From positions 186,001 through 250,000 of the forward strand of contig CASEWE010000005.1 in assembly GCA_949291555.1 (NCBI GenBank): a DNA stretch of 64,000 nucleotides, given 5' to 3'. Positions 8,476 to 18,999 of the stretch are shown one piece after another (within the stretch, counting starts at the first letter, position 1; each line of letters opens with the position of its first letter). The position numbers were made by a program, and so were the translations under genes. The notes beneath the pieces were generated by a model. The model saw only the letters and a list, made by a program, of their open reading frames with translations, was not told the origin of the DNA and ran no database searches. Origin of the DNA: an uncultured Bacteroidales bacterium. Its GTDB lineage: Bacteria; Bacteroidota; Bacteroidia; Bacteroidales; P3.

Positions 8476-8542
8476 TCGTTCGGTCTGCCGCGCGTGCTTG
8501 CGCTCCACGTCTTCCGCGGAAGCGGCTCGAACGTTTATTAAT
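8450..8542 (+). repeat. Direct duplication of the porK 3' end
   Basis: A 27-bp sequence covering the last seven sense codons and stop of porK (8450-8476) recurs without mismatch at 8516-8542, 66 bp downstream. The 39 bp between the copies show no gene. The second copy lies in the porK-porL spacer, 67 bp before porL. Confidence 0.9.
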
Positions 8543-8609
8543 TGCCTTCCCGTGCAGGGAATCAGCCTGAAACCAGAAATTTCCAAAACAGAAAAAAGAG
8601 AAAGACGAC

Positions 8610-9356
8610 ATGGCATTCAAGTTTGTTGAAAAACCCGGATACAAACGTTTCATGGGTTATTTGTACGGTTGGGGAGCCTCCCTGGTAATCATCGGGGCCT
8701 TGTTCAAGATCAACCACTATCCGGGCGCCAACATCATGCTTATCATCGGCATGGGAACGGAAGCCATTATTTTCTTCTTCTCCGCATTCGAGAAACAGCA
8801 CGCGGAATTCGAATGGGATCGCGTCTATCCCGTCCTCAAGAACAAGCCCGATGGCACGCCCCTCTACGCCGAAGGGGAAGCCCCCATGCCCGGTTTCGCC
8901 GGCCATGGAACCGCTGCTTCCGAAGACAAGGAAATGCTCTCGCAAAAAATAGACGAAATGCTGGCCAAGGCCAATGTGTCGCCGGAAATTTTCGAACGCC
9001 TCAGCAGCGGGATCGAAAAACTGACCCAGACCACCCAAAGCCTGGGAAGTTTGCCCGATATGGCCGGAGCCAACAAGGACTATGCGGCCCAATTGAACAA
9101 GATGACCGAACAGATGTCGAACCTGAACCGGTTCTACGAATCCCAGATAAAGATTTCCCAAACGCAAGCCGAAGCCAGCGCGAAGATGCAAAAGGAAATC
9201 AGCCAGATCATGGATACCTTGAGCGGTTCGCTCGAAAGCTCGATGAAGTACCGCAAGGAAATCGACGACCTGTCGGAAAAAGTCGCCACGCTCAACAAGA
9301 TGTACGGCCAGATGCTGTCGGCCATGCAGAACACGCAATCCGGAGCCAGAGGATAA
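8610..9356 (+). CDS. porL: T9SS motor inner-membrane protein PorL/GldL
   Basis: PorL/GldL and PorM/GldM form the proton-driven inner-membrane motor that energises type IX secretion and, in gliders, motility. The protein has two N-terminal membrane helices (about residues 14-30, YLYGWGASLVIIGALF, and 40-57, IMLIIGMGTEAIIFFF) joined by the conserved KINHYPGAN loop, where a His and nearby acidic residues matter for proton flow. After FEKQ the remaining 185 residues are soluble and rich in helices, with a long coiled-coil-like part (residues about 140-245). The length of 248 is usual. It lies between porK and porM with short spacers, in the canonical order. Confidence 0.95.
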   Translation: MAFKFVEKPGYKRFMGYLYGWGASLVIIGALFKINHYPGANIMLIIGMGTEAIIFFFSAFEKQHAEFEWDRVYPVLKNKPDGTPLYAEGEAPMPGFAGHGTAASEDKEMLSQKIDEMLAKANVSPEIFERLSSGIEKLTQTTQSLGSLPDMAGANKDYAAQLNKMTEQMSNLNRFYESQIKISQTQAEASAKMQKEISQIMDTLSGSLESSMKYRKEIDDLSEKVATLNKMYGQMLSAMQNTQSGARG

Positions 9357-9397
9357 GCCGGGGAACCAAACGAAAAACCTAAAGAATCTATCGGGCA

Positions 9398-10963
9398 ATG
9401 AGCGGAGCAAAAGAGACACCGAGGCAAAAAATGATCGGGATGATGTACTTGGTACTCACAGCCATGTTGGCATTGAACGTGTCTGTTGAGGTGCTCAAGT
9501 CGTTTGTCACGGTCAACGATGCCTTGGAGACCACCAACGCGAACTACCATAAGAAAAACGAGGGCATGTACCAGCTCTTCCAGAACGCCTATGTGAACAA
9601 CGAGGCGAAGGTGGGCAGCCAATGGGAAAAAGCCATGGAAGTAAGGGCCAAGACGGACGAAATGTACGATTACTTGCAGCAAGTCAAATGGGAAGTCATG
9701 GCCATTACCGAAGGGGTACCCATAGAAGAAGCCAAAAACCTGAACGCAAGGGATATAGGAAGACAGGACAATTACGACGACCCTACCCGCTATTTCATCG
9801 GGGACGTAACCACGAACAAGGGGAAAGCCTTCGAGATGAACCAAAAACTGAACGAATACCGGCAATTCCTTATCGATATCCTGGGAGATGATGCCGAAAA
9901 AGTCTCGTTCGATGCCCTCAGGACGGACTACCCCTATGAAGATGCCAGCGGAAAGAAAGTAAGCTGGGAAATCTATCACTTCTACCACACCATCATCGTG
10001 GCCGACTTGGCCATTCTGAACAAGATCCAGGCCAGCGTGCTCAATGCGGAATACGATGCGGTCTCGCAGCTCTATTCATCGGTGAGCGAAGACGATTTCA
10101 AGTTCGACAGCATTTCGGCCCGCGTGGTACCTGTCTCGCAAAACGTATTGCAAGGCTCGCATTACGAAGCCGACATTTTCGTGGCTGCTTTCGACTCCAA
10201 ATCGAAAATCACCGCCACCATCAACGGGCAGAAGTACGAAGGCGAGGCCGGAAGCATCCGGTACCGGGTCCCGGCCAGCAGCCTGGGAGAAAAAAGGGTT
10301 TCCGGCACGATCGATGTTCCCGGGACGTTCGGGGTGAAGTCCTATCCCTTCCAATTCTCTTACAATGTAGGCGTACCGACCGCAACCGTGGCAGCCGATG
10401 CCATGAACGTGCTCTACGTCGGGGTCGACAACCCGGTCTCGGCGCTGGCAGGCGGAGTGCCCGATAAAGACACGCGCGTCGAGATCACCAACGGGACCCT
10501 TACCAAAACCGGGGCGGGCACCTATATCGCACGGGTTACCACTCCGGGCGTGAACGCGGAAATCAAGGTCTACTCGACCGAAAACGGGAAAAGCCCCGTC
10601 CTCATGGGCAGCAAGACTTTCCGGGTAAAACGGGTTCCCGACCCGGTGGCACGGATCAACGGGCAGGAAGTGGGCGTGAAAAGAATCGACAAGAACACCT
10701 TGGCCAATGCGGGCGGGCTCCTGGTTTCGATGAAGGATTTCGAATTCGAACTGAAACTGCAAGTGGCTTCGTTCAACGTGCAGGTTTCGCGCAACCAGGA
10801 ACTGTCGGCCAGCATGCCTTCCGACGGCAACAAGTTTACCAGCAGCATGATCGAAAACTTCAAACGCTGCCGCCGCGGAGACAAGGTGTTCATTACCGAC
10901 ATCATGGCCCAGATGCCCGAAGGCAAACGCGCCTTGGGAGACATGATCATCACCATCAAATAG
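9398..10963 (+). CDS. porM: T9SS motor/periplasmic shaft protein PorM/GldM
   Basis: GldM/PorM passes once through the inner membrane and projects a dimeric multi-domain shaft into the periplasm, transmitting motion to the PorK-PorN ring. The N-terminus SGAKETPRQKMIGMMYLVLTAM holds the single membrane helix (about residues 11-32) with the conserved Glu in SVEVLKSF. Four periplasmic domains follow: a helical bundle, then Ig-like domains with KSYPFQFSYNV, PTATVAADAMNVLYVGVDNPV and a C-terminal domain ending GDMIITIK. The 521-residue length is normal. It follows porL after 41 bp. Confidence 0.95.
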   Translation: MSGAKETPRQKMIGMMYLVLTAMLALNVSVEVLKSFVTVNDALETTNANYHKKNEGMYQLFQNAYVNNEAKVGSQWEKAMEVRAKTDEMYDYLQQVKWEVMAITEGVPIEEAKNLNARDIGRQDNYDDPTRYFIGDVTTNKGKAFEMNQKLNEYRQFLIDILGDDAEKVSFDALRTDYPYEDASGKKVSWEIYHFYHTIIVADLAILNKIQASVLNAEYDAVSQLYSSVSEDDFKFDSISARVVPVSQNVLQGSHYEADIFVAAFDSKSKITATINGQKYEGEAGSIRYRVPASSLGEKRVSGTIDVPGTFGVKSYPFQFSYNVGVPTATVAADAMNVLYVGVDNPVSALAGGVPDKDTRVEITNGTLTKTGAGTYIARVTTPGVNAEIKVYSTENGKSPVLMGSKTFRVKRVPDPVARINGQEVGVKRIDKNTLANAGGLLVSMKDFEFELKLQVASFNVQVSRNQELSASMPSDGNKFTSSMIENFKRCRRGDKVFITDIMAQMPEGKRALGDMIITIK

Positions 10964-11008
10964 CCATAAAAAAAACGTATGCCTGCCAAAGGCAAAAATC
11001 GAAAGAAT

Positions 11009-11866
11009 ATGAAGAAGTTACTTGTTATCCTGACGGTGTTGGCGACTGCAGCCTGCCTGCTGCCTTCCAAAGCGCAGGTGCTGGAAGACACTCCTCCGGT
11101 GGATAATTTCTACAAGAAAGAAAACACTTTCGACCGCGAACCCCGCCCGTATGTCCACGTGCGCGAAGCCGATGTGTTCATCAAATGGCGGGTCTGGAGA
11201 ATGGTGGATTTCCGCATGAAAATGAACCAATACCTCTATTACCCTGTAGAACCGGTACAAGACCGGATCAGCCTGATGAGCTTGATCATGAAAGGCCTGC
11301 AAGACGGAACCATCGTGGCTTACGACCCGCTTACCGATGATTTCCGCAAGCAGCTCACCTACGAGGAGTTCATCAGCCAGAACACGCAAATCCGGGAACT
11401 GCAGAAAGAGGACTTGGACAACCCCGGGCAATTCATCACTTCGATGGACACGTCATCGTTCCAAATCCACAACGTGAAGATGATCCGCCTCAAGGAAGAC
11501 TGGTTCATCGACAAGCAACGCTCCATGCGCGACATCCGGATCCTGGGCATCGCACCGGTAATCCAGGTGTTTGACGATGAAAGCGGCCAGTTCAAAGGGA
11601 ACCAGACCCTTTTCTGGCTCTACTACCCTTCCGTAAGATCCCTGTTTGCCAAAACCGAGGCTTTCAACCGGCACAACAGCGCCATGCGGCAGTCCTACGA
11701 TGACGTGTTCGCTTGGAACCGCTGGTTCCAAAGCTACATCACCAAGATCGACAACCAGCAAGACCGCCAGATAACCGCCTACGCGCAAGGGGCCAACATC
11801 ATGCGCGAAGCGGAAAGGATCGAGGAAATGCTATTCGAAATCGAACACGATCTCTGGGAATTCTAA
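11009..11866 (+). CDS. porN: T9SS periplasmic ring protein PorN/GldN
   Basis: PorN/GldN binds PorK and contacts the PorM shaft. The ATG at 11009 begins a standard signal peptide (KKLLVILTVLATAACLLPSKAQ); the frame is open 30 bp further up, but that ATG lacks a signal sequence. Family segments include EADVFIKWRVWRMVDFRMKMN, PLTDDFRKQLTYEEF and the Trp/Tyr-rich TLFWLYYPSVRSLFAKTEAFN. The 285-residue product ends in a charged helix. It is the last gene of the T9SS operon, followed after 135 bp by a strong intrinsic terminator. Confidence 0.94.
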   Translation: MKKLLVILTVLATAACLLPSKAQVLEDTPPVDNFYKKENTFDREPRPYVHVREADVFIKWRVWRMVDFRMKMNQYLYYPVEPVQDRISLMSLIMKGLQDGTIVAYDPLTDDFRKQLTYEEFISQNTQIRELQKEDLDNPGQFITSMDTSSFQIHNVKMIRLKEDWFIDKQRSMRDIRILGIAPVIQVFDDESGQFKGNQTLFWLYYPSVRSLFAKTEAFNRHNSAMRQSYDDVFAWNRWFQSYITKIDNQQDRQITAYAQGANIMREAERIEEMLFEIEHDLWEF

Positions 11867-12001
11867 TCCGGCCTGCACGGGAAGGCGGCCTCCTTGCCCA
11901 AGCGATCGTCCCGAAAAACGCTTCGCTGGCCGGACAAAGGACGCCGGGATCCGGCCTTGCTCGAAAAACACCGGCAAACGCGCTTCCCATCGTAGCGGAA
12001 A

Positions 12002-12034
12002 GGCCCGCCTGCAAACTGCAGGCGGGCCTTTTTT
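12002..12034 (+). terminator. Intrinsic terminator of the T9SS operon
   Basis: Perfect 11-bp stem GGCCCGCCTGC / GCAGGCGGGCC (12002-12012 and 12018-12028), loop AAACT, followed by six T. Nothing else is seen in the 302-bp spacer 11867-12168 apart from the possible recG promoter. Confidence 0.93.
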
Positions 12035-12079
12035 CACACGGTTCCGTACCGCGGAAAGCACCGGATGCAACGTGTTTTT

Positions 12080-12112
12080 TTTCGAAAGATTACGGTTTTT
12101 GATGTAACTTTA
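12080..12112 (+). promoter_or_regulatory. Possible recG promoter
   Basis: TTTC (12080-12083), 21-bp spacer, TAACTTTA (12105-12112): one mismatch in each element relative to the Bacteroidota consensus. It lies after the T9SS terminator and 57 bp before the recG start. Confidence 0.4.
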
Positions 12113-12168
12113 CCTATCCGGGTTTTCCCTTCCTTGGACGGAAGGGCTCGAGAAGCCGGAAGGATGCC

Positions 12169-14268
12169 ATGTTCGACTTTTTCTCCCAGCACATAGAATA
12201 TCTCAAGGGGGTCGGCCCTGCCAAAGCGGAAATCCTGAAAAAAGAGGCCCGCATCCATACCTATGGGGACTTGCTGGAATATTTCCCTTTCCGGTACATC
12301 GACCGCGGGCGGTTCATCCCGATAAGCCAGGTACGGGACGACCGGAACTACGTGGCCTTGCAAGGAACCATCAAAAGCGTGGAACAAAAAGGTTTCGGCG
12401 CGAAAAAAAGGCTCTCGGCGATCCTGTCCGATGGCACCGGGCAAATAGAACTCGCTTGGTTCTCGGGGCTGAAATGGCTTCTTCCCAAAATCAAGCCGCA
12501 AGTCCGGGTGAAAGTATTCGGGAAACCCTCCGTCTTCAACCACCGCCTGAGCTTGAACCATCCGGAACTCGAGTTCGCCGCCGAAGGGAACCCGCAAGAA
12601 GAAAACCCGGGCATACAGCCGCTGTATACCACGACCGAACGCATGAAGAACCACGGCCTGGGCCCCAAAGCCCTGTCCGGAATAACGGCCAACCTTTGCC
12701 GCCAAGCCCGGGGAAGCATTCCGGAAATCCTCAGCCAGGAGATCCTGGAACGTTACCGCCTCCCGCTCCGGGAAGATGCTTTTATCCAGATCCACCATCC
12801 CCGAAGCATGGAACAGGCGGAAAACGCACGCCAGCGCCTCAAATTCGAGGAACTGCTGATCCTGCAGCTGAAAATACTCCAAGCCAAACTGAAAAAAAGG
12901 AAATCTCCCGGCTGGACCTTTGAAAAAGTGGGAGAAAATTTCCTGCAATTCTACCAGCACAACCTCGACTTCTCCCTGACCGAAGCCCAGAAACGGGTCG
13001 TAAAGGAAATCCGGGCCGACACCAAGACCGGATTCCAGATGAACCGCCTCGTGCAAGGCGATGTGGGCAGCGGGAAGACAATCGTGGCTTTGATGTGCAT
13101 GCTGCTCGCCTGCGACAACGGGTTCCAGTCCTGCATGATGGCCCCGACCGAAATATTGGCCCGGCAACATGACGCTTCCCTGCGGAAATTCCTCCGCGGC
13201 ATGAAAATCCGAACCGGGCTCCTGACAGGCTCCACAAGCCGGAAAGACCGCGCCATCTTGCTCAACCTTCTCCGGGAGGGGCAAATCGACATCCTTGTCG
13301 GGACACATGCCTTGCTGGAAGACGAAGTGGCATTCAAGAATCTCGGCTTGGCGGTAATCGATGAGCAACACCGGTTCGGCGTGGCCCAAAGGGCAAAGCT
13401 CTGGGCAAAAAACCGCATTCCTCCCCATGTGCTGGTCATGACAGCCACGCCGATTCCGCGAACGCTGGGCATGACCCTCTACGGGGATCTTGATGTCTCG
13501 GTGATCGACCAGCTGCCCCCCAACCGGAAACCCGTAAAGACGGTGCACCTCACCGACAAAGACCGCCTCCGCCTCTTCGCCTTCATGAAATCCGAAATTG
13601 CCAAAGGCCGGCAGATCTACGTGGTCTACCCCCTGATCGAGGAGTCGGAGAACATGGACTTGAAGGACCTGATGGACGGGTACGAAAGCATAAGCCGGGC
13701 TTTCCCTGTCCCCGATTACCAGCTAAGCATCGTGCACGGGAAGATGAAAGCCGAAGCGAAGGAATTCGAAATGGAACGGTTCAAGAAAGGAGAAACCCAG
13801 ATCATGGTATCGACCACGGTCATCGAGGTGGGGGTAGACGTTCCCAATGCCACGGTCATGGTCATTGAAAACAGCGAACGTTTCGGCTTGGCCCAGCTCC
13901 ACCAGCTCCGCGGGCGGGTAGGCCGCGGAGGCCAGCAATCCTACTGCATCCTGATGAGCTCGGAAAAACTCAGCCAGGATGCCCGGGAACGGCTGCAGAC
14001 CATGGTATCGACCAATGACGGGTTCAAAATCGCCGAAGCCGACTTGAAGCTCAGAGGCCCGGGAGACCTGCAAGGGACACAGCAAAGCGGCCTGCTGAGC
14101 CTCAAAATCGCCGACATCGTGCAGGACGGGAACATCGTCAAGGCCGCCCGCTTCACAGCGCTGGAAATCCTTCAGGAAGATCCCGGCCTGCTGCTGGCAA
14201 AAAACCAAAGATTAGTGGCTGAAATGGAAAAACACCCTGCCGGGAACCTCTGGTCTCAAATAAGCTGA
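12169..14268 (+). CDS. recG: ATP-dependent DNA helicase RecG
   Basis: RecG is a monomeric branch-migration helicase that regresses stalled replication forks. The N-terminal wedge domain opens with the short helix-hairpin-like YLKGVGPAKAEIL and an OB fold (residues about 50-150). The helicase core has QGDVGSGKTIVA (Walker A, near residue 300), IDEQHRFGVAQR (DEQH box), TATPIPRTLGM and, in the second lobe, STTVIEVGVDVPNA and QLHQLRGRVGRG; SDLKLRGPGD-type ADLKLRGPGDLQGTQQSG marks the C-terminal TRG region. The 699-residue length is typical. It ends 4 bp before uvrA, so the two are probably one transcription unit. Confidence 0.97.
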   Translation: MFDFFSQHIEYLKGVGPAKAEILKKEARIHTYGDLLEYFPFRYIDRGRFIPISQVRDDRNYVALQGTIKSVEQKGFGAKKRLSAILSDGTGQIELAWFSGLKWLLPKIKPQVRVKVFGKPSVFNHRLSLNHPELEFAAEGNPQEENPGIQPLYTTTERMKNHGLGPKALSGITANLCRQARGSIPEILSQEILERYRLPLREDAFIQIHHPRSMEQAENARQRLKFEELLILQLKILQAKLKKRKSPGWTFEKVGENFLQFYQHNLDFSLTEAQKRVVKEIRADTKTGFQMNRLVQGDVGSGKTIVALMCMLLACDNGFQSCMMAPTEILARQHDASLRKFLRGMKIRTGLLTGSTSRKDRAILLNLLREGQIDILVGTHALLEDEVAFKNLGLAVIDEQHRFGVAQRAKLWAKNRIPPHVLVMTATPIPRTLGMTLYGDLDVSVIDQLPPNRKPVKTVHLTDKDRLRLFAFMKSEIAKGRQIYVVYPLIEESENMDLKDLMDGYESISRAFPVPDYQLSIVHGKMKAEAKEFEMERFKKGETQIMVSTTVIEVGVDVPNATVMVIENSERFGLAQLHQLRGRVGRGGQQSYCILMSSEKLSQDARERLQTMVSTNDGFKIAEADLKLRGPGDLQGTQQSGLLSLKIADIVQDGNIVKAARFTALEILQEDPGLLLAKNQRLVAEMEKHPAGNLWSQIS

Positions 14269-14272
14269 AGAA

Positions 14273-17191
14273 ATGCAAGAGATGAATTTATCGGTCTACG
14301 GGGCCCGGGTGCACAACCTGCAGAACATAGACCTGAAATTGCCCCATGAAAAGCTCATCGTCATTACCGGCCTGAGCGGGAGCGGGAAATCGTCGATTGC
14401 CTTCGATACCATCTACGCCGAAGGCCAAAGGCGTTACATGGAAACTTTCTCCTCCTATGCCCGGCAATTCATCGGTTCGCTGGAACGACCCGATGTCGAC
14501 AAGATAGACGGGCTCAGCCCGGTCATTGCCATCGAGCAGAAGACCACCAACAAGAATCCCCGTTCCACGGTAGGCACGGTAACGGAAATCTACGACTACC
14601 TGCGCCTGCTTTTCGCCCGCATCGGCGAGGCTTATTCCTACGTAAGCGGGGAAAAAATGGTAAAATACACCGAAGAGCAAATCATCGACCTGGTGGTGGA
14701 ACAATACCAAGGGAAAAACATCCTCATCCTCTCACCCCTGGTATCGGGCCGGAAAGGCCATTACCGCGAGCTTTTCGAAGGCATCCGCAAGCAAGGGTAC
14801 CTCAAGGTCCGCGTCGACGGGGAAATCACCGAACTGTATTTCGGCATGTACGTGGATCGCTACAAGACCCACGACATCGAATTGGTCGTAGACAAGCTGC
14901 AGGTTTCGGAAAGGAACCGGAACCGCTTGGTACAAGGCATAAAGGCCGCCATGAAGCAGGGAAAGGGCCGGCTGATGATCTGCAACGAGGAAGGGAAGGA
15001 AGCCCGGCACTACAGCAAGACGCTCATGTGCCCCGTCTCGGGAATCTCGTATCCGGAACCGGAACCCAACACTTTCTCGTTCAATTCCCCCTACGGCGCA
15101 TGCCCGCATTGCAACGGCATCGGAAGAGAGACCACGCCCGACCGTCAGAAAATCATCCCCGACCCGGAACTGAGCATCCGCCAGGGAGGATTAGCGCCGA
15201 TTTGCCCCGACAAGCATTCCGAACGGAAAGAAAACCACTTGGGCGAGAGCTGGATCCTGTCGCAAATCGAGATGCTCGGGAAAGTCTACGGTTTCGACCT
15301 CAAGACCCCCATACGGGACATTCGCCCGGAAGCGGTAGAAGCCATCCTCAACGGCGAACACCGGCAAGTGGAACTGAAAAACAAAAACCTCGGGGTGACC
15401 CGGAAACTCGACATAGACTTCGACGGGCTTTACGCTTACCTCAAGCGCTTCTACGAGGAAGGCATCCCCAGCATCCAGAAATGGGCCTCCCAATTCATGG
15501 CGACCAAGGTCTGCAGCCAATGCAAAGGCACCCGTCTCCAGAACATAGCCCTGCATTTCCTCATCGATGGCAAGAATATCGCCCAGGTGGCCGAAATGAG
15601 CATAGACCAGTTGTACGAATGGACTTCCGAAGTGGAAAAGCGGCTGAGCCCGTGGCAACAGAAAATCGGCCACGAGATCTTGAAGGAAATCCGCAACCGG
15701 GCCGGCTTCCTCCTGGAGGTAGGCATCGGGTACCTGACCCTTTCGCGGGAATCGGGCGGGCTCTCCGGAGGCGAATCCCAACGGATCCGCCTGGCGACAC
15801 AAATCGGCTCACGCCTGGTAGGCGTCTTGTACATTCTCGACGAACCCAGCATCGGGCTCCACCAACGCGACAACCACAAACTGATTGCCGCCCTCAAGCA
15901 ACTGCGGGACTTGGGCAACACCGTCATCGTGGTGGAACACGATGAAGACATGATGCGGGCCGCGGATTACCTGGTAGACATAGGCCCGGGCGCCGGCATA
16001 CGAGGAGGCCGGGTCACGGCCCAAGGCACCGTGCCGGAGTTCCTCAAACAGAAATCGATCACGGCCGATTACCTCAACGGCATCAAGGCCATACGGATAC
16101 CCGGGAAAAGAAGGGCCGGAAACGGAAAGCACTTGTGCCTGAACGGAGCCAGCGGGCACAACCTGAAAGGGGTCGACCTCCGCATTCCCTTGGGAACGCT
16201 CTGCTGCGTCACCGGGGTCTCGGGGAGCGGGAAATCGACCCTGATAGGGCAGACCCTGCAACCCATCCTGAGCCGGCACTTCTACCGTTCCTCGGCCGAA
16301 CCCCTCCCCTACCGGAGCATCGAAGGGATTTCCTTCATCGACAAGGTCATCGAAGTGGATCAAGCCCCGATCGGCCGCACCCCGCGGTCGAACCCGGTCA
16401 CCTACGTGGGCGTATTCGATGAAATACGCCAATTGTACGCATCCCTGCCCGATGCCAAAATCAAAGGGTACAAGGCCGGGAGATTCTCCTTCAACGTGAA
16501 AGGAGGCCGATGCGAGAAATGCGGAGGCGCGGGGGTCGAAACCATCGAGATGAATTTCCTGCCGGACGTTTACGTCACCTGCGAGGAATGCAACGGGAAA
16601 CGCTACAACAAAGAGACTTTGGAGATACGCTATAAAGGAAAGTCCATCAACGACGTGCTGAACATGAGCATCCGCCACGCCGTGGACTTCTTTTCCAACA
16701 TCCCCCACATCGCCTCCAAACTCAAGACGCTCGACGAAGTTGGCCTCGGGTACCTCACCTTGGGGCAACCCTCCACCACGCTCTCGGGCGGAGAAGCGCA
16801 ACGGATCAAGCTGGCCACCGAATTGTCGAAAAAGGAAACCGGCAATACCCTTTACATCCTCGACGAACCCACAACCGGCCTGCACTTCGAAGACATACGG
16901 ATCTTGCTGGAAGTGCTCGGGAAATTAGTGGATGCCGGCAACACGGTCTTGGTCATAGAACACAACTTAGATGTGATCAAATGCGCCGATTACATTATCG
17001 ACTTAGGCCCGGAAGGCGGACAGGAAGGCGGGCAGATCATAGCCGAAGGCACCCCGGAGGAAATCTGCCGGGTCGAAGGCAGCCACACGGCACGTTTCCT
17101 GGCCCCGCTGCTGGAAAAAGAGGGAAAAACGGATCTGCCAAAAGGAGGGAAACCGACCAAAAGCAGGAAAAAGAAGCAAGACCCGCAATAA
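14273..17191 (+). CDS. uvrA: Excinuclease ABC subunit A
   Basis: UvrA is the damage-sensing dimer of nucleotide excision repair. Both ABC modules are complete: Walker A loops GLSGSGKSS and GVSGSGKST, signatures [12 protein letters not shown] and [12 protein letters not shown], and Walker [10 protein letters not shown] and LDEPTTGLH. The C-terminal zinc module has CEKCGG and CEECNG. In the first zinc module the spacing matches E. coli (Cys253, Cys277, Cys280), but position 256 is Ser, not Cys (CPVSG), so that site has only three Cys ligands. The protein of 972 residues has a basic, low-complexity tail ([13 protein letters not shown]). An ATG 9 bp downstream (MNLSVYG) is an equally good start. 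Confidence 0.96.
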   Translation: MQEMNLSVYGARVHNLQNIDLKLPHEKLIVITGLSGSGKSSIAFDTIYAEGQRRYMETFSSYARQFIGSLERPDVDKIDGLSPVIAIEQKTTNKNPRSTVGTVTEIYDYLRLLFARIGEAYSYVSGEKMVKYTEEQIIDLVVEQYQGKNILILSPLVSGRKGHYRELFEGIRKQGYLKVRVDGEITELYFGMYVDRYKTHDIELVVDKLQVSERNRNRLVQGIKAAMKQGKGRLMICNEEGKEARHYSKTLMCPVSGISYPEPEPNTFSFNSPYGACPHCNGIGRETTPDRQKIIPDPELSIRQGGLAPICPDKHSERKENHLGESWILSQIEMLGKVYGFDLKTPIRDIRPEAVEAILNGEHRQVELKNKNLGVTRKLDIDFDGLYAYLKRFYEEGIPSIQKWASQFMATKVCSQCKGTRLQNIALHFLIDGKNIAQVAEMSIDQLYEWTSEVEKRLSPWQQKIGHEILKEIRNRAGFLLEVGIGYLTLSRESGGLSGGESQRIRLATQIGSRLVGVLYILDEPSIGLHQRDNHKLIAALKQLRDLGNTVIVVEHDEDMMRAADYLVDIGPGAGIRGGRVTAQGTVPEFLKQKSITADYLNGIKAIRIPGKRRAGNGKHLCLNGASGHNLKGVDLRIPLGTLCCVTGVSGSGKSTLIGQTLQPILSRHFYRSSAEPLPYRSIEGISFIDKVIEVDQAPIGRTPRSNPVTYVGVFDEIRQLYASLPDAKIKGYKAGRFSFNVKGGRCEKCGGAGVETIEMNFLPDVYVTCEECNGKRYNKETLEIRYKGKSINDVLNMSIRHAVDFFSNIPHIASKLKTLDEVGLGYLTLGQPSTTLSGGEAQRIKLATELSKKETGNTLYILDEPTTGLHFEDIRILLEVLGKLVDAGNTVLVIEHNLDVIKCADYIIDLGPEGGQEGGQIIAEGTPEEICRVEGSHTARFLAPLLEKEGKTDLPKGGKPTKSRKKKQDPQ

Positions 17192-17240
17192 GCCGCCGGA
17201 TCGGCCAGGGAACATCTTTCCACTCGAAAAAACATGCGCC

Positions 17241-18944
17241 ATGTCGAACATAAAGATCATCTGCAAGAATACGGGAATCGAAAAGGAATATCCCATCGGT
17301 ACCACTGCCGCGCAGATTGCCGCCGACCAGAAAGTGAGACTGCAAGAGCCCATCCTCGGCGTGAAAGTGAACAACAAGCTCCGGGAACTCGGCTTCGAGT
17401 TCTTCAAGCCCAAAACCATCGAGTTCATCGATGTCCACGACCCTATCGGCTACGCCATGTACATGCGCTCCACCGTTTTCATCCTGTTCAAGGCCGTACG
17501 CGACCTCTGGCCGGAAGCCACCCTGAAGGTGGAGCACTCGCTGCCGCTGGGCATGTATTGCGAAATCATCGGAGGCAAAGGGAAAATAACGCTCGACATG
17601 CTTGCCCGCCTTTGCAGAAGGGCCCAGGAAATCATAAAATCCGACCTTCCCTTCGGAAGGACCCAGCTGCCGACCGAAGAAGCCATTGAAATTTTCCGCA
17701 AGAACCATCTCAACGAAAAAGCGCTGCTGTTCCAAACCCGCAGCGAGCTTTACACTTCGGTCTACACCCTCGGCCAGACGGCCAATTATTTCTACGGGTA
17801 CCTCGTCCCCTCTACCGGATATATCAACCATTTCCGCATAGAGCGGTATTTCGGCCACGGCCTGATCGCCCTCCGGCCCGACTACGAGAAAATCGCCGGA
17901 GGCAATAAAAGCGACTTCTTCAAGGCCATTGTCCGCGAAGCCCGTCACAACGGGAGCAAGCTCTTCAATACTTTCCAAGAGCAAAAGGACTGGCTGGACA
18001 TCATGGGCGTGCCGTATGTGGGAAACCTCAACAAGGAACTCAAGGAGGAAGGAGCCGGCCGCCTGATCAAAGTCTCGGAAGCCCTTCAGGAAAAGAAAAT
18101 CGCCAGCATCGCCGACCAGGTCGTAAAAAGGCCCGGCTGCCGCATCGTGCTCATCAGCGGGCCTTCCTCTTCCGGCAAGACCACTTTCTGCAAACGGCTG
18201 TCGATCCAATTGCAAGTGTTGGGATACAAGACGGCCGAAATATCGCTGGACGACTACTTCGTGGACCGGGAAAAAACGCCTTTGGATGAAAACGGGCAGT
18301 ACGATTTCGAAAGCATCGACGCCATCGACCGCGATTTCTTCAACCAGCAATTGCGGCAGATGCTCGAAGCCGGGAAGGAAACCGAAATCAAGCTTCCCAC
18401 GTTCGACTTCAAGGAGGGGAAACGGAAATTCACCGGAAGGAAAGTCCGCATCACCCCGAAGACCATCGTCTTGGTCGAAGGCATCCACGGCCTCAACCCG
18501 GCTTTGACCGATATCGACAGCCTCTACACTTTCAAAATCTTCGTTTCCGCCCTCACCCATATCAGCATCGACACGCAAAACCCGGTCAGCAGCACCGACA
18601 ACCGCCTTATCCGGCGCATGGTTCGCGACTACAAGTTCCGCGGATATTCGGCCATCGACACCCTCGACCGCTGGCCCAGCGTTCGGCGGGGCGAAAACAA
18701 GAACATTTTCCCTTATCAGGAAAACGCCGATGTAATGTTCAATTCCGCCCTGTTGTTCGAACTGGGCGTCTTGAAGAAACATGCCGAACCCTTGCTGCGC
18801 GAAATTCCCGAGAGCTCGGAACACTACGGTCAAGCCTGCTATCTGTTGAAATTCCTTTCCTACTTCCGCAACATCGAAGAAAAGGAAATACCGCCAACCT
18901 CCATTCTCCGGGAATTCCTGGGCGGAAGCAGCTTCTTGTACTGA
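17241..18944 (+). CDS. TGS-domain nucleoside (uridine-like) kinase
   Basis: This 567-residue protein joins three parts: an N-terminal TGS domain (residues about 1-65, with EYPIGTTAAQIAADQ), a middle region like the editing/second domain of threonyl-tRNA synthetase (FEFFKPKTIEFIDVHDPIGY; HFRIERYFGHGLI), and a P-loop kinase of the uridine kinase/phosphoribulokinase type from about residue 300 (LISGPSSSGKTTF, EISLDDYFVDRE, VLVEGIHGLNP). It is annotated in Bacteroidota simply as nucleoside kinase; the presumed reaction is ATP-dependent phosphorylation of a nucleoside, with the true substrate unsettled. It starts 49 bp after uvrA. All kinase motifs look intact. Confidence 0.9.
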   Translation: MSNIKIICKNTGIEKEYPIGTTAAQIAADQKVRLQEPILGVKVNNKLRELGFEFFKPKTIEFIDVHDPIGYAMYMRSTVFILFKAVRDLWPEATLKVEHSLPLGMYCEIIGGKGKITLDMLARLCRRAQEIIKSDLPFGRTQLPTEEAIEIFRKNHLNEKALLFQTRSELYTSVYTLGQTANYFYGYLVPSTGYINHFRIERYFGHGLIALRPDYEKIAGGNKSDFFKAIVREARHNGSKLFNTFQEQKDWLDIMGVPYVGNLNKELKEEGAGRLIKVSEALQEKKIASIADQVVKRPGCRIVLISGPSSSGKTTFCKRLSIQLQVLGYKTAEISLDDYFVDREKTPLDENGQYDFESIDAIDRDFFNQQLRQMLEAGKETEIKLPTFDFKEGKRKFTGRKVRITPKTIVLVEGIHGLNPALTDIDSLYTFKIFVSALTHISIDTQNPVSSTDNRLIRRMVRDYKFRGYSAIDTLDRWPSVRRGENKNIFPYQENADVMFNSALLFELGVLKKHAEPLLREIPESSEHYGQACYLLKFLSYFRNIEEKEIPPTSILREFLGGSSFLY

Positions 18945-18999
18945 AGGCCCATAGTACTGAAAGCTCCGATGAAGCCCGGGCAAGCAGGGAAACCTTTCC

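Noticed and set aside
7123-8616. A 497-codon minus-strand frame opposite porK
   Set aside because: Antisense to porK; its internal repeat merely reflects the duplicated porK end.
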